From Lachnospiraceae bacterium (lineage in GTDB: Bacteria > Bacillota > Clostridia > Lachnospirales > Lachnospiraceae), in contig JAAVAA010000096.1 in NCBI GenBank assembly GCA_014804285.1, positions 1 through 23,839 of the forward strand: a DNA stretch of 23,839 nucleotides, in the 5' to 3' direction. Below, one piece after another: positions 1 through 7,277 of this stretch. The position numbers were made by a program, and so were the translations under genes. The stretch's first letter is position 1; every line of letters begins with the position of its first letter. Under the pieces are notes generated by a model. That model had not been told where the DNA came from, searched no databases, and saw nothing but the letters and a program-made list of their open reading frames with translations.

Positions 1-1
1 G

Positions 2-115
2 AAATAAATTCTTAAGGAAGCAATTCGCGAACGCTTTATCGAGCGTGCTGACGTAGAATTTATTTCTTATCCGAGTGGTCGTTTAGATATTACATGTAAA
101 CCAGCTAAACGTTAA
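2..115. repeat. Left copy of a 114-bp perfect terminal inverted repeat
   Basis: By eye this segment is identical, as its reverse complement, to 23583-23696; the match stops at base 116 on this side and base 23582 on the other. It lies immediately outside the terminator of the leftmost operon, so ordinary chromosomal sequence seems to start at about base 116. Bases 1-11 (GAAATAAATTC) are also the reverse complement of bases 56-66, so the repeat has internal short inverted homology at its outer edge. It may be a duplicated remnant of a foreign element or an assembly/amplification artefact. No transposase is recognisable. Confidence 0.9.
8..115 (+). pseudogene. Orphan C-terminal fragment of an unknown protein (left copy)
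   Basis: The frame reads 35 codons followed by TAA at 113-115, with a TAA directly upstream at 5-7, so only the tail of a protein is present. The reading includes KEAIRERFIERADVEF and then ISYPSGRLDITCKPAKR. I do not recognise the family. The open frame could be chance, but the same tail, diverged at the amino-acid level, reappears at 23687-23758 with the EFI-YPS and KPA motifs kept, which argues that it once coded. No start codon or ribosome site belongs to it. It could be the end of a transposase, a membrane protein or a phage protein; that part is a guess. Confidence 0.4.
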
Positions 116-126
116 TTTAGTCTTAA

Positions 127-162
127 TAAAAAATCCCGGCATGCTTTTACACACACCGGGAT
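127..162 (-). terminator. Rho-independent terminator of the xylB-isomerase operon
   Basis: ATCCCGG (133-139) and CCGGGAT (156-162) form a 7-bp GC-rich stem. Read on the minus strand, the stem is followed by a run of T (bases 132 down to about 127). It lies 18 bases beyond the stop codon of the isomerase gene at 180 and closes that operon. Confidence 0.85.
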
Positions 163-179
163 AAACTTATTTTCCAACC

Positions 180-1664
180 TTATGCAAAAGGATTCTCTGA
201 CTTATAGAGCATTCCCTTCGGCTGATTAAATCCGATCTCATCCAGTTCTACGCCAATGTACTTAAATACTTCGTACAGAGCCTTTCCATAGTGGCCGAAT
301 GCAACTGCGCCGTGGTGAGGATAATTGCCCTCGATCAGAACATGACGATAGAAACGTCCCATCTCAGGAATTGCAAATACACCAATACCGCCGAATGACT
401 TGGTTGCTACCGGAAGAACCTCGCCGTGCGCAATGTAAGCACGGAGCTTATTGTCTGCCGTAGACTGGAGACGATAGAAAGTAATATCACCAGGTACAAT
501 ATCTCCTTCCAGAGTTCCATTGGTAACTTCTACCGGCAGGGATCTTGCCATGATCATCTGATTCTTCATGCTACAGAAAGCAAGCTTCTTGGAGCAGGTA
601 TTTCCACAATGGAAGCCCATAAAGGTGTCCTTATGTGTATAATCAAATTTACCCTTGATTGCTTCCTCATACATATCATCGGGAACGGTATTGTTGATAT
701 CAAGCAGAGTAACAATGTCATCACTTACCGCTGTACCAATGAACTCGCTCAAACATCCGTAAATATCAACTTCACAGGATACAGGGATTCCCATACCTGT
801 CAGACGGCTGTTTACATAGCAGGGAACAAAACCAAACTGTGTCTGGAATGCAGGCCAGCACTTGCCGGCAATTGCAACATACTCACGATAACCCTTGTGA
901 GCCTCCACCCAGTCAAGCAGAGTCAGTTCATACTGAGCCAACTTTGCCAGAATTTCAGGCTTCTGATTGCCTTCTCCCAGTTCCTCTTCCATCTCTTTTA
1001 CCTTAGCAGGGATTCTCTCATCACCTTCGTGCTTGTTAAACGCTTCAAACAAATCCAGCTCAGAGTTTTCCTCGATCTCAACGCCCAGATTGTAAAGCTG
1101 CTTGATAGGTGCATTACATGCAAGGAAGTTCAGCGGTCTGGGACCGAAGCTGATGATCTTTAAGCTCTTTAAACCAACGATTGCTCTTGCAATGGGAACA
1201 AATTCATTGATCATATCCGCACATTCTGCAGCCGTTCCTACCGGATACTCAGGAATATATGCCTTAATATTGCGAAGCTTTAAGTTGTAGCTTGCATTCA
1301 GCATACCGCAGTAAGCGTCGCCGCGTCCGCCAACCAGATCGTTCTGTGACTCTTCAGCTGCTGCAACGAACATAGCCGGTCCGTCAAAATGCTTAGCAAG
1401 AAGCGTCTCGGAAATTTCAGGACCAAAGTTTCCAAGGTATACGCAAAGCGCATTACAGCCTTCCTTCTTGATGTCCTCCAATGCCTGAACCATATGGATC
1501 TCACTTTCCACGATACAGATCGGGCACTCATAGATATCGGTAACATCATATTTTGCCTTATATGCCTCTACCAATGCTTTTCTTCTGTTAACGGACAGAG
1601 ATTCCGGGAAGCAGTCACGGCTGACCGCAACAATTCCGATTTTCACTTTGGGTAAATTGTTCAT
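180..1664 (-). CDS. L-fucose/L-arabinose isomerase-family sugar isomerase
   Basis: Predicted cytoplasmic aldose-ketose isomerase of 494 residues, about the length of L-arabinose isomerases and shorter than E. coli FucI (591). Likely metal ligands of the FucI/AraA fold are visible: Glu298 in CEVDIYG, Asp322 in LLDINN, and a histidine in the YPHHGAV segment (450-451). It is the last gene of a three-gene operon after xylulokinase and a DUF4867-like gene, with a 25-base gap to the latter. A good Shine-Dalgarno (AGGAGG) precedes the ATG. The context suggests it makes a ketopentose for the kinase, so D-xylose, D-arabinose or L-arabinose are candidate substrates; fucose is less likely because no fuculose kinase or aldolase is nearby. 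The family call is firm; the substrate is inference. Confidence 0.85.
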   Translation of the reverse strand: MNNLPKVKIGIVAVSRDCFPESLSVNRRKALVEAYKAKYDVTDIYECPICIVESEIHMVQALEDIKKEGCNALCVYLGNFGPEISETLLAKHFDGPAMFVAAAEESQNDLVGGRGDAYCGMLNASYNLKLRNIKAYIPEYPVGTAAECADMINEFVPIARAIVGLKSLKIISFGPRPLNFLACNAPIKQLYNLGVEIEENSELDLFEAFNKHEGDERIPAKVKEMEEELGEGNQKPEILAKLAQYELTLLDWVEAHKGYREYVAIAGKCWPAFQTQFGFVPCYVNSRLTGMGIPVSCEVDIYGCLSEFIGTAVSDDIVTLLDINNTVPDDMYEEAIKGKFDYTHKDTFMGFHCGNTCSKKLAFCSMKNQMIMARSLPVEVTNGTLEGDIVPGDITFYRLQSTADNKLRAYIAHGEVLPVATKSFGGIGVFAIPEMGRFYRHVLIEGNYPHHGAVAFGHYGKALYEVFKYIGVELDEIGFNQPKGMLYKSENPFA

Positions 1665-1689
1665 TTTTCAATCCTCCTGTTATACATTA

Positions 1690-2313
1690 TTATTCATTGA
1701 TACAAAGGTTCTTTCCTACAAGCCCCATAGGACTTCCCTCCGGGAGTCCTCCTTCCGGATGACCAAGAAGCCATTTATTCTTGGCGGTCAAATGTCCGTC
1801 CTCTCCGCCTTCATGGTTCTTGTCCAAATCCAGATTTGTTCCCTTAGGAAGAACAATCGCAACCTTAAATCCTGCACCGTCTACCCCGCAAGGTGCATAA
1901 TGAAGTGATGTGGCATATACTTCCACTGCTGTTCCCTTCGGTACCAGGAATGCTTCCACCAGAGAAGTATCATAAGTAAAGTCATCGGTGATATCCTGCT
2001 GACTTCCCAGCATCAGGATCGCATCGGTAGCCGCCACATTGATCTCAGAGCTTCTGTGATACTCAAGGGCGTTTAACATAGAATTATGTCCGTTGCAGTA
2101 GCCGATCTGAATAGGCAGTTCTCCGTAGGTCTTATCCGTCAGTTCCTTCATCACCGGAAGCGCTTCCAGCTCTGCCAGACCGGGAACATATTCCACGCCT
2201 TCCGGAAGCGGGGTGACCTCCTCCATGGTCTTAACCAATTCCGAAAAGTCAATGTCCTTAACAACCTTTCCATACTTTTTAAAGCGGTCGTCTGTCACAC
2301 TGTAAACTTTCAT
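1690..2313 (-). CDS. DUF4867-like cupin-type protein, probably sugar-related
   Basis: A 207-residue protein starting MKVYSVTDDRF; this ATG is chosen because AAGGAG lies 7 bases upstream and a longer reading would run into the preceding xylulokinase gene. I recall such proteins being annotated DUF4867 and found beside FucI-like isomerases and FGGY kinases in Clostridia. The middle looks like a cupin barrel: an NALEYHRSSEIN strand with His and Glu, then VEAFLVPKGTAVEVYATS and LHYAPC, resembling cupin metal/ligand motifs. It sits between xylB (19-base gap) and the isomerase gene (25-base gap), so translation is tightly coordinated. A sugar mutarotase, epimerase or accessory isomerase role is inference; no reaction is shown by the sequence. 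Confidence 0.75.
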   Translation of the reverse strand: MKVYSVTDDRFKKYGKVVKDIDFSELVKTMEEVTPLPEGVEYVPGLAELEALPVMKELTDKTYGELPIQIGYCNGHNSMLNALEYHRSSEINVAATDAILMLGSQQDITDDFTYDTSLVEAFLVPKGTAVEVYATSLHYAPCGVDGAGFKVAIVLPKGTNLDLDKNHEGGEDGHLTAKNKWLLGHPEGGLPEGSPMGLVGKNLCINE

Positions 2314-2332
2314 ACCTTTCTCCTTTTCTTTT

Positions 2333-3802
2333 TTATTTAATAATCTCAAATAAAGGCTTGCATGCCGGATAAATTTCCTTGAACTGCTGATATCTTGCCT
2401 CGTACTTTGCAACCAATTCCGGATCCGGCTCTACCGTGTCAATAATCTTGACAATCTTTTCTGCTGCCGCTTCCACATTAGCATACTCGCCACATGCAAC
2501 TGCCGCAAGCATTGCACCGCCAAGTGCAGGTCCTTCTTCGCTTTCAATCACATCCACCTTCAGGTTCAGAATATTTGCAATCATCTTTTTCCAAAGAGGA
2601 CTCTTAGCGCCACCACCGCAGATCTTAGTTCTCTCAAGCTTAATTCCCAAGGACTTTGCCACTTCCAAAGAATCACGAAGCGCAAAGGCAACACCTTCAA
2701 GCACCGCCTGAGTCATATCCGCTCTGGAAGTATCCATGGTCATACCGATAAAGGTTCCTCTGGCATTAGGATTGTTATGAGGCGATCTCTCACCCATCAG
2801 ATAAGGCAGGAAATATACATGATTCTCACCAAGCACGGTAATATCCTTCTGCTCATCGGCATACTTATCTGTTCCGATAATATCCTCCATCCACCACTTA
2901 TTGCAGGATGCAGCGCTGAGCATACAGCCCATCAGATGATAATTTCCGTCCGCATGAGCAAACGCATGAAGCGCATTGAATTTGTCCACACCAAAGTTTT
3001 TAGATGAAATAAAGATCGTTCCGCTGGTTCCAAGAGAAATATTACACATTCCCTCTCCAACTGTTCCGGTTCCCACTGCCGCTGCCGCATTGTCACCGGC
3101 GCCTGCTGCCACCTTTACGGTCTCCGGAATTCCAAGTTCTTTGGCAATTTCAGCCTTCACGGTTCCAACACATTCATAGCTCTCATAAAGCTTTGGAAGC
3201 ATATCCACGGTAATTCCGCAGATATCACACATTTCCTTAGACCAACAGCGATTCTTTACATCTAAAAGCAGCATACCGGAAGCATCGGAAACATCCGTAC
3301 AGTTAACTCCTGTCAGCTTATAAGCAATGTAATCCTTCGGAAGCATGATCTTAGCAATCTTTGCAAAATTCTCCGGCTCTTTATTCTTTACCCACAAGAT
3401 CTTAGGCGCAGTAAATCCGGTAAAGGAAATATTTGCAGTATACTCAGAAAGCTTCTCCTTTCCGATTACATTGTTTAAGTAATCACATTCCTCATAAGTT
3501 CTTCCGTCATTCCATAAAAGCGCCGGACGAATCACCTGATCCTCCTGATCCAGAATTACAAGTCCGTGCATCTGACCGCCAAAGCTGATTCCTGCAATCT
3601 GACTTGCATCCGCCTCTGCGATCAATTCCTTAATTCCCTCCATGGTCTGTGCAAACCAGTCCTCCGGCTTCTGCTCCGACCATCCCGGATTGGGAAAATA
3701 AATGGGATACTCCTTAGATACAATCTTCTGAATTTTACCTTCTCCATCCATCAGAAGCAGCTTCACAGCGCTTGTACCTAAATCAACACCTATGTACAGC
3801 AT
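2333..3802 (-). CDS. xylB: Xylulokinase (FGGY family)
   Basis: Phosphorylates D-xylulose to xylulose 5-phosphate for the pentose phosphate pathway. The protein has 489 residues, normal for the family. It opens with the phosphate-binding motif GVDLGTSAVK (5-14), has the xylulokinase-type GGQMHG motif (Met78, His79), a catalytic Asp237 in AAGAGDNAAAAVGTG, the ISLGTSG loop near 255-261, and an adenosine motif in ICGGGAKSPLWKKM. The start is set by AGGAGG seven bases before the ATG. It is the first gene of the xylB-DUF4867-isomerase operon and has its own promoter at 3833-3861. The MHG motif favours xylulokinase over ribulokinase or fuculokinase, although a ribulose-type substrate cannot be excluded given the FucI-like partner. 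Confidence 0.93.
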   Translation of the reverse strand: MLYIGVDLGTSAVKLLLMDGEGKIQKIVSKEYPIYFPNPGWSEQKPEDWFAQTMEGIKELIAEADASQIAGISFGGQMHGLVILDQEDQVIRPALLWNDGRTYEECDYLNNVIGKEKLSEYTANISFTGFTAPKILWVKNKEPENFAKIAKIMLPKDYIAYKLTGVNCTDVSDASGMLLLDVKNRCWSKEMCDICGITVDMLPKLYESYECVGTVKAEIAKELGIPETVKVAAGAGDNAAAAVGTGTVGEGMCNISLGTSGTIFISSKNFGVDKFNALHAFAHADGNYHLMGCMLSAASCNKWWMEDIIGTDKYADEQKDITVLGENHVYFLPYLMGERSPHNNPNARGTFIGMTMDTSRADMTQAVLEGVAFALRDSLEVAKSLGIKLERTKICGGGAKSPLWKKMIANILNLKVDVIESEEGPALGGAMLAAVACGEYANVEAAAEKIVKIIDTVEPDPELVAKYEARYQQFKEIYPACKPLFEIIK

Positions 3803-3832
3803 GATAACCCTCCTTTTCTCTTACATAATTTT

Positions 3833-3861
3833 ATTATAGTAAACTTTCTTTATAAGCACAA
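3833..3861 (-). promoter_or_regulatory. SigA-type promoter for xylB operon
   Basis: On the minus strand TTGTGC (3861-3856) and a perfect TATAAT (3838-3833) are separated by 17 bases, with about 24 bases from the predicted start of transcription to the xylB ATG. The poor -35 half suggests help from an activator. It separates the xylB operon from the GH43 gene upstream. Confidence 0.6.
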
Positions 3862-3906
3862 CCGGACATTTTATAGAAATTCAGCATTTTTTTGCTGCCA
3901 GCATAA

Positions 3907-5562
3907 CTATTGTCCGTTTTCTGCCTCTCCTGCATTGTATTCCACCTGTAGATTACAAAACCGCGCATAACCTTCCTCTTTTCCTTGTGCATAGATTCCA
4001 TACGTACATCCCACAAAGCCGCCGGCGCGCTCTGAACACATAAAGTCTGCCATAGCTTCCCCAAGCTTTTCTCCCTGCACAAAGAATTCCACCCGCTGAT
4101 CTTTTCCACGGATCTCCAGATCCAGCCAGCCTTCATCCAAATAAGCGGCTTCATTCTCCGGTTTCACGCTTCCGAGCGATTGTCCTGAGCCTCTTTCCCT
4201 CTTTTCGGACGATACCCAAAGCTTTCCATCCTGCCGCCTTAAGAGCAGGCAGAAATAATTATCGTCATCGTATAAGTACAAAAGTCCCGCTCCGGCTTCT
4301 TCCGGCAGGTTTGTCCCAACCTTCACCTTTATGGAAAAGCGCCGATCCTGCTGGCGCAGTCCTAAATAGGAAATCATTCCCTTGGTATTTTCCGGCGCCG
4401 CGTCTGCGCATTTTAATTCACATTCTTTCTCGCTAATGATCCGGATCATGTCATCAGCCGGATGCCTGAAGGTCAAAAAGCGAATATCTCTGGGGGCGGT
4501 AAACTTCATTTCCATTTGAGGGGAAAATGCCGGAACTCTCACAGGCTCTACACTCTCAGACTGCTTTCCGCTTCCTTCCACCTGCATTTTCACGGATTCT
4601 TCCGCTGCATGCTCCTTCCCTAATTCTTCTACTGTCTCCTGCACCGTCTGTTCCCAAAGAATCCTTCCTTCACCAGGATTCACCACCGGCCAGCCTTCTT
4701 CCCACTCTACCTTTGCGAGAAAAGTCTCCCGTCCCAGCTCAGTCCCGCCATTTAGCGGCCTGGTTCCGAGCATGACCAGATACCACTCCCCTTCCGGTGT
4801 ATCCACCAAATCTCCGTGCCCGATGTTCTGAATGGGATAATTTCTCCCCAAATGACGGTGTGTCAGAAGGGGATTGCATTTATAATTTTCATAGGGGCCA
4901 GTAAGGGTCTTACTCCGCGCCACACAAACGCTGTGTTCAAAGCTGGTTCCCATCTCTGCACAGGTGATGTAATAGTAATCGCCTATCTTATAAAGATGCG
5001 GTCCCTCCACCCAGCAGGCATCCTTCATGGCTCCCGCATACAGAGAATAAGCCTTCCCCACCAGCTCTCCTTTGTCAAGGTCAAGTTCCTGAAGCCAGAC
5101 CTCACAGTCTCCATAGAAACGTGCATCCGCCTTCTGCCTTTGTCCTACATAATAACACTTGTCCCCCTCAAAATAGAGAGATGGATCAATTCCGCCATCT
5201 GTGCCTTCCGGCACCTTTAAGTAAACCGGATCAGACCATTCTCCTGCCGGGTCGGATGCTGTTACGTAAAAATTGCCTCCGTAAGAAACATTGGTGGTAA
5301 TCATATAAAACAGCCCCTTATGGTAACGAATGGTTGGCGCAAAGATTCCTCTTGACATCGTTGCACCATCCAATATGAGCTGACTCTTTCGTGTGAGTAC
5401 ATTCCCAATCTGCTCCCAATCCGCCAAATTCGTACTGTGAAAAACGGGCACTCCCGGAACATAGGAAAAGGTAGAATTTACAAGATAATAATCTCCTCCA
5501 ACCCTACAGATTGAAGGATCTGGATAAAACCCTTTTAAAATCGGATTATGAGCCGTCTTCAT
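3907..5562 (-). CDS. GH43 beta-xylosidase / alpha-L-arabinofuranosidase
   Basis: Removes xylose or arabinose from xylo-oligosaccharides. The 551-residue protein has an N-terminal five-bladed beta-propeller (about 1-320) with the three expected acids: Asp15 in FYPDPS (base), Asp126 in GGIDPS (pKa modulator) and Glu186 in WVEGPH (acid). GHGDLVDTPEGEWYLV (248-263) is also typical of the xylosidase-like branch. Residues about 350-545 form a beta-sandwich domain of the GH43 C-terminal type; a Glu/Lys-rich, low-complexity linker lies near 310-345. There is no signal peptide, so it acts in the cytoplasm on imported oligosaccharides. AGGAGA precedes the ATG. The exact split between xylosidase and arabinofuranosidase activity cannot be read from sequence. 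Confidence 0.92.
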   Translation of the reverse strand: MKTAHNPILKGFYPDPSICRVGGDYYLVNSTFSYVPGVPVFHSTNLADWEQIGNVLTRKSQLILDGATMSRGIFAPTIRYHKGLFYMITTNVSYGGNFYVTASDPAGEWSDPVYLKVPEGTDGGIDPSLYFEGDKCYYVGQRQKADARFYGDCEVWLQELDLDKGELVGKAYSLYAGAMKDACWVEGPHLYKIGDYYYITCAEMGTSFEHSVCVARSKTLTGPYENYKCNPLLTHRHLGRNYPIQNIGHGDLVDTPEGEWYLVMLGTRPLNGGTELGRETFLAKVEWEEGWPVVNPGEGRILWEQTVQETVEELGKEHAAEESVKMQVEGSGKQSESVEPVRVPAFSPQMEMKFTAPRDIRFLTFRHPADDMIRIISEKECELKCADAAPENTKGMISYLGLRQQDRRFSIKVKVGTNLPEEAGAGLLYLYDDDNYFCLLLRRQDGKLWVSSEKRERGSGQSLGSVKPENEAAYLDEGWLDLEIRGKDQRVEFFVQGEKLGEAMADFMCSERAGGFVGCTYGIYAQGKEEGYARFCNLQVEYNAGEAENGQ

Positions 5563-5593
5563 AAAGTAAAATCTCCTGCCATTCTTTTTTATT

Positions 5594-5626
5594 ATTGTAC
5601 AAAGAAAGTATGGAAACGACTACTCA
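5594..5626 (-). promoter_or_regulatory. Probable GH43 promoter with overlapping cre-like site
   Basis: A minus-strand -10 box TACAAT (5599-5594) lies about 30 bases before the GH43 ATG, but no good -35 is seen at the right distance. Overlapping the expected -35, the plus-strand bases 5610-5625 (ATGGAAACGACTACTC) match most of the CcpA cre consensus WTGNAANCGNWWNCAW, with three mismatches at the 3' side. Carbon catabolite repression of a xylosidase would be expected in Firmicutes, but the site is imperfect. Confidence 0.3.
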
Positions 5627-5660
5627 ATAATTGCTAACTGACTGTCATTTTTTCAGTAAC

Positions 5661-5990
5661 TTACCATCGCTCCATATTTCTTTTATGCTTTTCCCGATAA
5701 ATTTCCTTAAATTCATCTATCGAAATGTTATAGCACAGCATCACGTCATTATAATACATCATCACATCCGCCATTTCTTCAATAAAATGCCGCCTTACAC
5801 TTTCATTTTCGACAATCTTCTTATCGCCTTCTTTTTTGATAATGTCTGCTACTTCTCCCAATTCTATCATAAGCCACAATAATTGATTTCTGCCGTTTTC
5901 CGGTGTTAAAGGCTTCCACTTGTCCTTATACTTTTCCTGCAGCTTAACCTGCATCCTTTGCATTTCCTCAAAACCAAAATCCTCTGCCAT
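5661..5990 (-). CDS. MazG-like nucleotide pyrophosphohydrolase
   Basis: A 109-residue all-alpha NTP-pyrophosphatase-like protein. The metal-binding pattern is visible: Glu43, Glu46 and Asp49 in MIELGEVADI, then Glu71, Glu72 and Asp75 in FIEEMADVMMYYND, matching the family's ExxE/D ... ExxD arrangement. Such enzymes hydrolyse (d)NTPs to monophosphate and pyrophosphate, often for house-cleaning of abnormal nucleotides. I start it at MAEDFGFEEM; a longer reading (to 6056) would put its start inside the terminator hairpin at 6044-6072, and the GAAGGA before 5990 is weak but present. An alternative ATG lies at 6026. The gene has no link to the sugar genes around it, and its substrate is unknown. 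Confidence 0.8.
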   Translation of the reverse strand: MAEDFGFEEMQRMQVKLQEKYKDKWKPLTPENGRNQLLWLMIELGEVADIIKKEGDKKIVENESVRRHFIEEMADVMMYYNDVMLCYNISIDEFKEIYREKHKRNMERW

Positions 5991-6035
5991 AATCCTTCTC
6001 CCTTCTGCTATTCCTGCTTGGCTCATGCCTTCCGC

Positions 6036-6072
6036 ACAAGATAAAGCCCCCATCAACCTGCTGTGGGGGCTT
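6036..6072 (-). terminator. Rho-independent terminator after the two-TM membrane protein gene
   Basis: AAGCCCCCA (6044-6052) and TGGGGGCTT (6064-6072) are a perfect 9-bp inverted repeat with an 11-base loop. On the minus strand it is followed by a short T-rich stretch (TTTATCTT). It lies 30 bases past the stop of the membrane protein gene and just before the MazG-like gene. Confidence 0.7.
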
Positions 6073-6102
6073 CAAAGTTTCATGATAATGTGTTTCTCTC
6101 AA

Positions 6103-7191
6103 TTACATTTGAAAAGAATCATTCTGTTCTCTCTGATTATATTTCAACTGTAGGAAATTCTGGAAGTCCTTCTGGAACATTTTGTTCAGATTATCATCGT
6201 ATCCAACAATTGCGCCGGAAACATGTTCAGCAATATACTGCAAAGCTTCCTGCGCCTCTGTTTCCTTGGACACCGGAACCAGAAAACTCTTTTTATCAAA
6301 TGTACGCAGCATCACTGCGTAGGTTGTTCCTGTCTTGATGCCGTTAGTACGGTGTGTCGTAGTGGACTGGTAAGCCCACACCAGCTTATCGTTGGAAATC
6401 ACATGCGGTTTGCTTCCCGCGATAAAGAAGGTCAGGCGGCGTCCCACTCGCAGATCGCTTCCCTTATGGAACAAAACCGCGTTCTCATATTCATAATCCA
6501 CGCCTGACTCATCGATTCCTGTCTCAGCAAGCTCTTTCTTGAAGGATTTCAGCTTGCTTCCGCTCAATGCCAGAATCAATAAGATCACCGCGATCAGCGT
6601 CACTGCTACTCCGATACCGGCTATCACCCATGCGGATGTGGCTGCTCCGCCCGTAAGTGCGCCAACATTAATATAATACGGGAGAACCCATTCCTCTATC
6701 TCATCTGCTGATAAGCCGCTCTCTTCAAAATATTCGGTAAAAAACTTATATTCCTCTGACTTCATTTTATTGATTGCACCGGAATACCTAATTGGATCCG
6801 AATAAGCAGTGCCATAATAGGTTGCATCCGCCATCTCTTCCATACGTTTTTTGTCTGAAACCGGAACTTTAATTCCCATGTACCGGAAATCTTCTGCATC
6901 ATCATCTCCAGTCCAGATCACGTAATACAAATCGGTAGTGCGCCGTGTATGTGTCTTGGTATTTTCCTCATACTGCTCCATGTAACAGCCGAAATTATCA
7001 TAAAGAGTCACATCCACAATAAGATCACCATTAATCTCATCCGGTGCAAGCGATTCAAATACCACATGCCCCCGCATCAGTGACTTCACATTGGAAAACT
7101 CCAATGCAATCAGCCCTAAGCCTACTGCCAGCATAATAATTACGGTCGGCAGTGTTTTCATAATACTTTTTTTCTTAAGTTTCTCTAACAT
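6103..7191 (-). CDS. Two-TM membrane protein of unknown function (DUF6709-like)
   Basis: A 362-residue protein starting MLEKLKKKSIM; this ATG is preceded by AGGGAGA at proper spacing, and longer readings would include the promoter. A basic N-terminus is followed by a hydrophobic segment at about 12-31, a soluble domain of roughly 150 residues (about 35-180) that should lie outside the membrane, a second strong hydrophobic segment at about 186-209 (AWVIAGIGVAVTLIAVILL), and a C-terminal cytoplasmic domain (about 212-362) rich in beta-strand patterns. It resembles proteins I recall annotated as DUF6709 in Lachnospiraceae; that match is from memory and uncertain. No catalytic motif is visible. 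It has its own promoter and terminator, so it appears to be a single-gene unit. A role in envelope sensing or transport would be a guess. Confidence 0.75.
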   Translation of the reverse strand: MLEKLKKKSIMKTLPTVIIMLAVGLGLIALEFSNVKSLMRGHVVFESLAPDEINGDLIVDVTLYDNFGCYMEQYEENTKTHTRRTTDLYYVIWTGDDDAEDFRYMGIKVPVSDKKRMEEMADATYYGTAYSDPIRYSGAINKMKSEEYKFFTEYFEESGLSADEIEEWVLPYYINVGALTGGAATSAWVIAGIGVAVTLIAVILLILALSGSKLKSFKKELAETGIDESGVDYEYENAVLFHKGSDLRVGRRLTFFIAGSKPHVISNDKLVWAYQSTTTHRTNGIKTGTTYAVMLRTFDKKSFLVPVSKETEAQEALQYIAEHVSGAIVGYDDNLNKMFQKDFQNFLQLKYNQREQNDSFQM

Positions 7192-7225
7192 CACTTTCTC
7201 CCTGTCTCTAATTGTATTTTTTAGA

Positions 7226-7254
7226 ATTGTATCATACGTACAGAGGAAAAACAA
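7226..7254 (-). promoter_or_regulatory. Promoter for the two-TM membrane protein gene
   Basis: On the minus strand TTGTTT (7254-7249) and TACAAT (7231-7226) are 17 bases apart, and the -10 is preceded by TGA, giving an extended -10 (TGNTACAAT). The leader would be about 30 bases. It makes the gene independent of the uxuA-uxuB-uxaC operon upstream, for which I see no clear terminator in this gap. Confidence 0.6.
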
Positions 7255-7277
7255 TTTTAATCTGGAATTTCCTGAAA

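Noticed and set aside
1..115. Terminal repeat as an insertion sequence end
   Set aside because: No transposase domain, no short terminal repeats with target duplication, and the repeat continues as coding-like sequence; I report it only as a repeat.
426..1163. Long plus-strand open frame opposite the isomerase gene
   Set aside because: It has no ribosome site, low-complexity composition typical of antisense reading, and lies wholly within a well-supported gene on the other strand.
2314..2412. Longer N-terminus for the DUF4867-like protein
   Set aside because: It would overlap the xylulokinase gene, and a strong ribosome-binding site sits right before the internal ATG at 2313.
5991..6056. 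Longer N-terminus for the MazG-like protein
   Set aside because: The start at 6056 falls inside a strong terminator hairpin, and residues before MAEDFGFEEM do not look like the family.
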